This document shows positions 63,770-64,000 of a DNA stretch of 64,000 bases, piece by piece. The DNA is from Parabacteroides sp. (GTDB taxonomy: Bacteria; Bacteroidota; Bacteroidia; Bacteroidales; Tannerellaceae). The notes beneath the pieces were generated by a model. That model searched no databases. It had not been told where the DNA came from and was given only the letters and a program-made list of their open reading frames with translations. The DNA lies in NCBI GenBank assembly GCA_017481945.1, contig JAFUOJ010000011.1, forward strand, positions 1 to 64,000. Reading direction: 5' to 3'. Numbering within the stretch: the first letter of the stretch is position 1; every line of letters begins with the position of its first letter. The translations under genes were made by a program, and so were the position numbers.

Positions 63770-64000
63770 TCAAAACATCTTTCGTACTCGTTCTACCCCT
63801 GCTAAAAAGGTATCAATTTCCTCTTTTGTATTATAAAAAGAGAAAGAGGCGCGAACCGTACCTTCTATACCTAAATTTTGCATTAAAGGTTGCGCACAAT
63901 GATGTCCTGTCCGCACAGCTATTCCCAATCGATCTAATAACATTCCCATATCATAATGGTGAATATTACCAACCAAAAAGGAAAGAACAGCTCCTTTATG
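63770..64000 (-). CDS. sufS: Cysteine desulfurase SufS, C-terminal 76 residues (cut by window end)
   Basis: The frame is open to the window end (reads in as HKGAVLSFLVG). The catalytic loop RTGHHCAQPLM contains the Cys that forms the persulfide in group II desulfurases. The final part (GTVRASFSFYNTKEEIDTF) is typical. It partners SufE (62002-62427). The start lies outside the window. Confidence 0.9.
   Translation of the reverse strand, partial: HKGAVLSFLVGNIHHYDMGMLLDRLGIAVRTGHHCAQPLMQNLGIEGTVRASFSFYNTKEEIDTFLAGVERVRKMF

Overview
The window looks like a chromosomal segment of a low-GC, anaerobic gut Bacteroidales, most like Parabacteroides. The grounds are the many TAnnTTTG (-7) promoter boxes with a TTTG -33 element, the lack of a consistent Shine-Dalgarno sequence, a fused SecDF, TonB-dependent and OMP_b-brl_3-type outer membrane proteins, DUF4251/DUF4468/DUF6454 proteins, FimB/Mfa2-like lipoproteins, meso-diaminopimelate dehydrogenase, and tRNA genes without an encoded CCA. 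The genus is inferred from gene content and not proven. There are no rRNA genes, no complete insertion sequence and no CRISPR array.

Layout. 1-4400: tail of an AlbA/Schlafen-like ATP-binding protein, then a secreted GH2 glycosidase with a DUF6454 partner, ending in a striking 23-bp tandem palindrome array. 4400-7900: an NfnAB/GltD-like flavin/Fe-S oxidoreductase pair, a divergent GroES-like protein and a DUF4251 protein. 7990-12700: a FecCD/FecE-type importer core without a binding protein, and a large outer membrane beta-barrel protein. 12800-19000: exported nitroreductase, second GH2 enzyme, tandem membrane metallophosphoesterases and YjbQ. 19059-20723: ribulokinase. 21100-27400: an accessory island in which a TPR/transmembrane/HTH regulator occurs twice, with paralogous small secreted proteins, one intact and one decayed outer membrane protein gene, and a possible micro-gene. 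27548-30158: TonB receptor plus HMA metal-binding protein. 30247-33000: S41 protease and PfkB kinase.

33065-33355 holds three tandem tRNA-Asn genes, followed by a MITE-like 343-bp element and then trmB-mrp. 35942-48330: secDF, two DUF4468 proteins, a rhomboid-rhomboid-EEP operon, HU, argS and topA. 48477-52726: a small TPR protein, nagB, a flavodiiron protein, lgt and ddh. 52852-55271: a second tandem palindrome array, a fimbrial-like lipoprotein and an S41 peptidase preceded by a perfect palindrome over its likely promoter. 55366-59105: tRNA-Arg, recO, tRNA-Glu/rpsT/tRNA-Glu and gyrB. 59198-64000: a fusion of a class I glutamine-amidotransferase-like gamma-glutamyl hydrolase with an M19 dipeptidase, an M28 lipoprotein, sufE, a glycine-zipper lipoprotein, rnhB and the end of sufS.

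The best candidates for something undescribed are the duplicated regulator/secreted-protein island (21.1-27.4 kb), which could be a trans-envelope peptide- or protein-sensing module; the C26-M19 fusion enzyme, which could split a gamma-glutamyl tripeptide in two steps; and the intergenic arrays of 21-23 bp-pitch palindromes whose sequences differ but whose geometry is the same. Many start codons were moved downstream of the longest open frame because a recognisable promoter or the conserved N-terminus of the family requires it.
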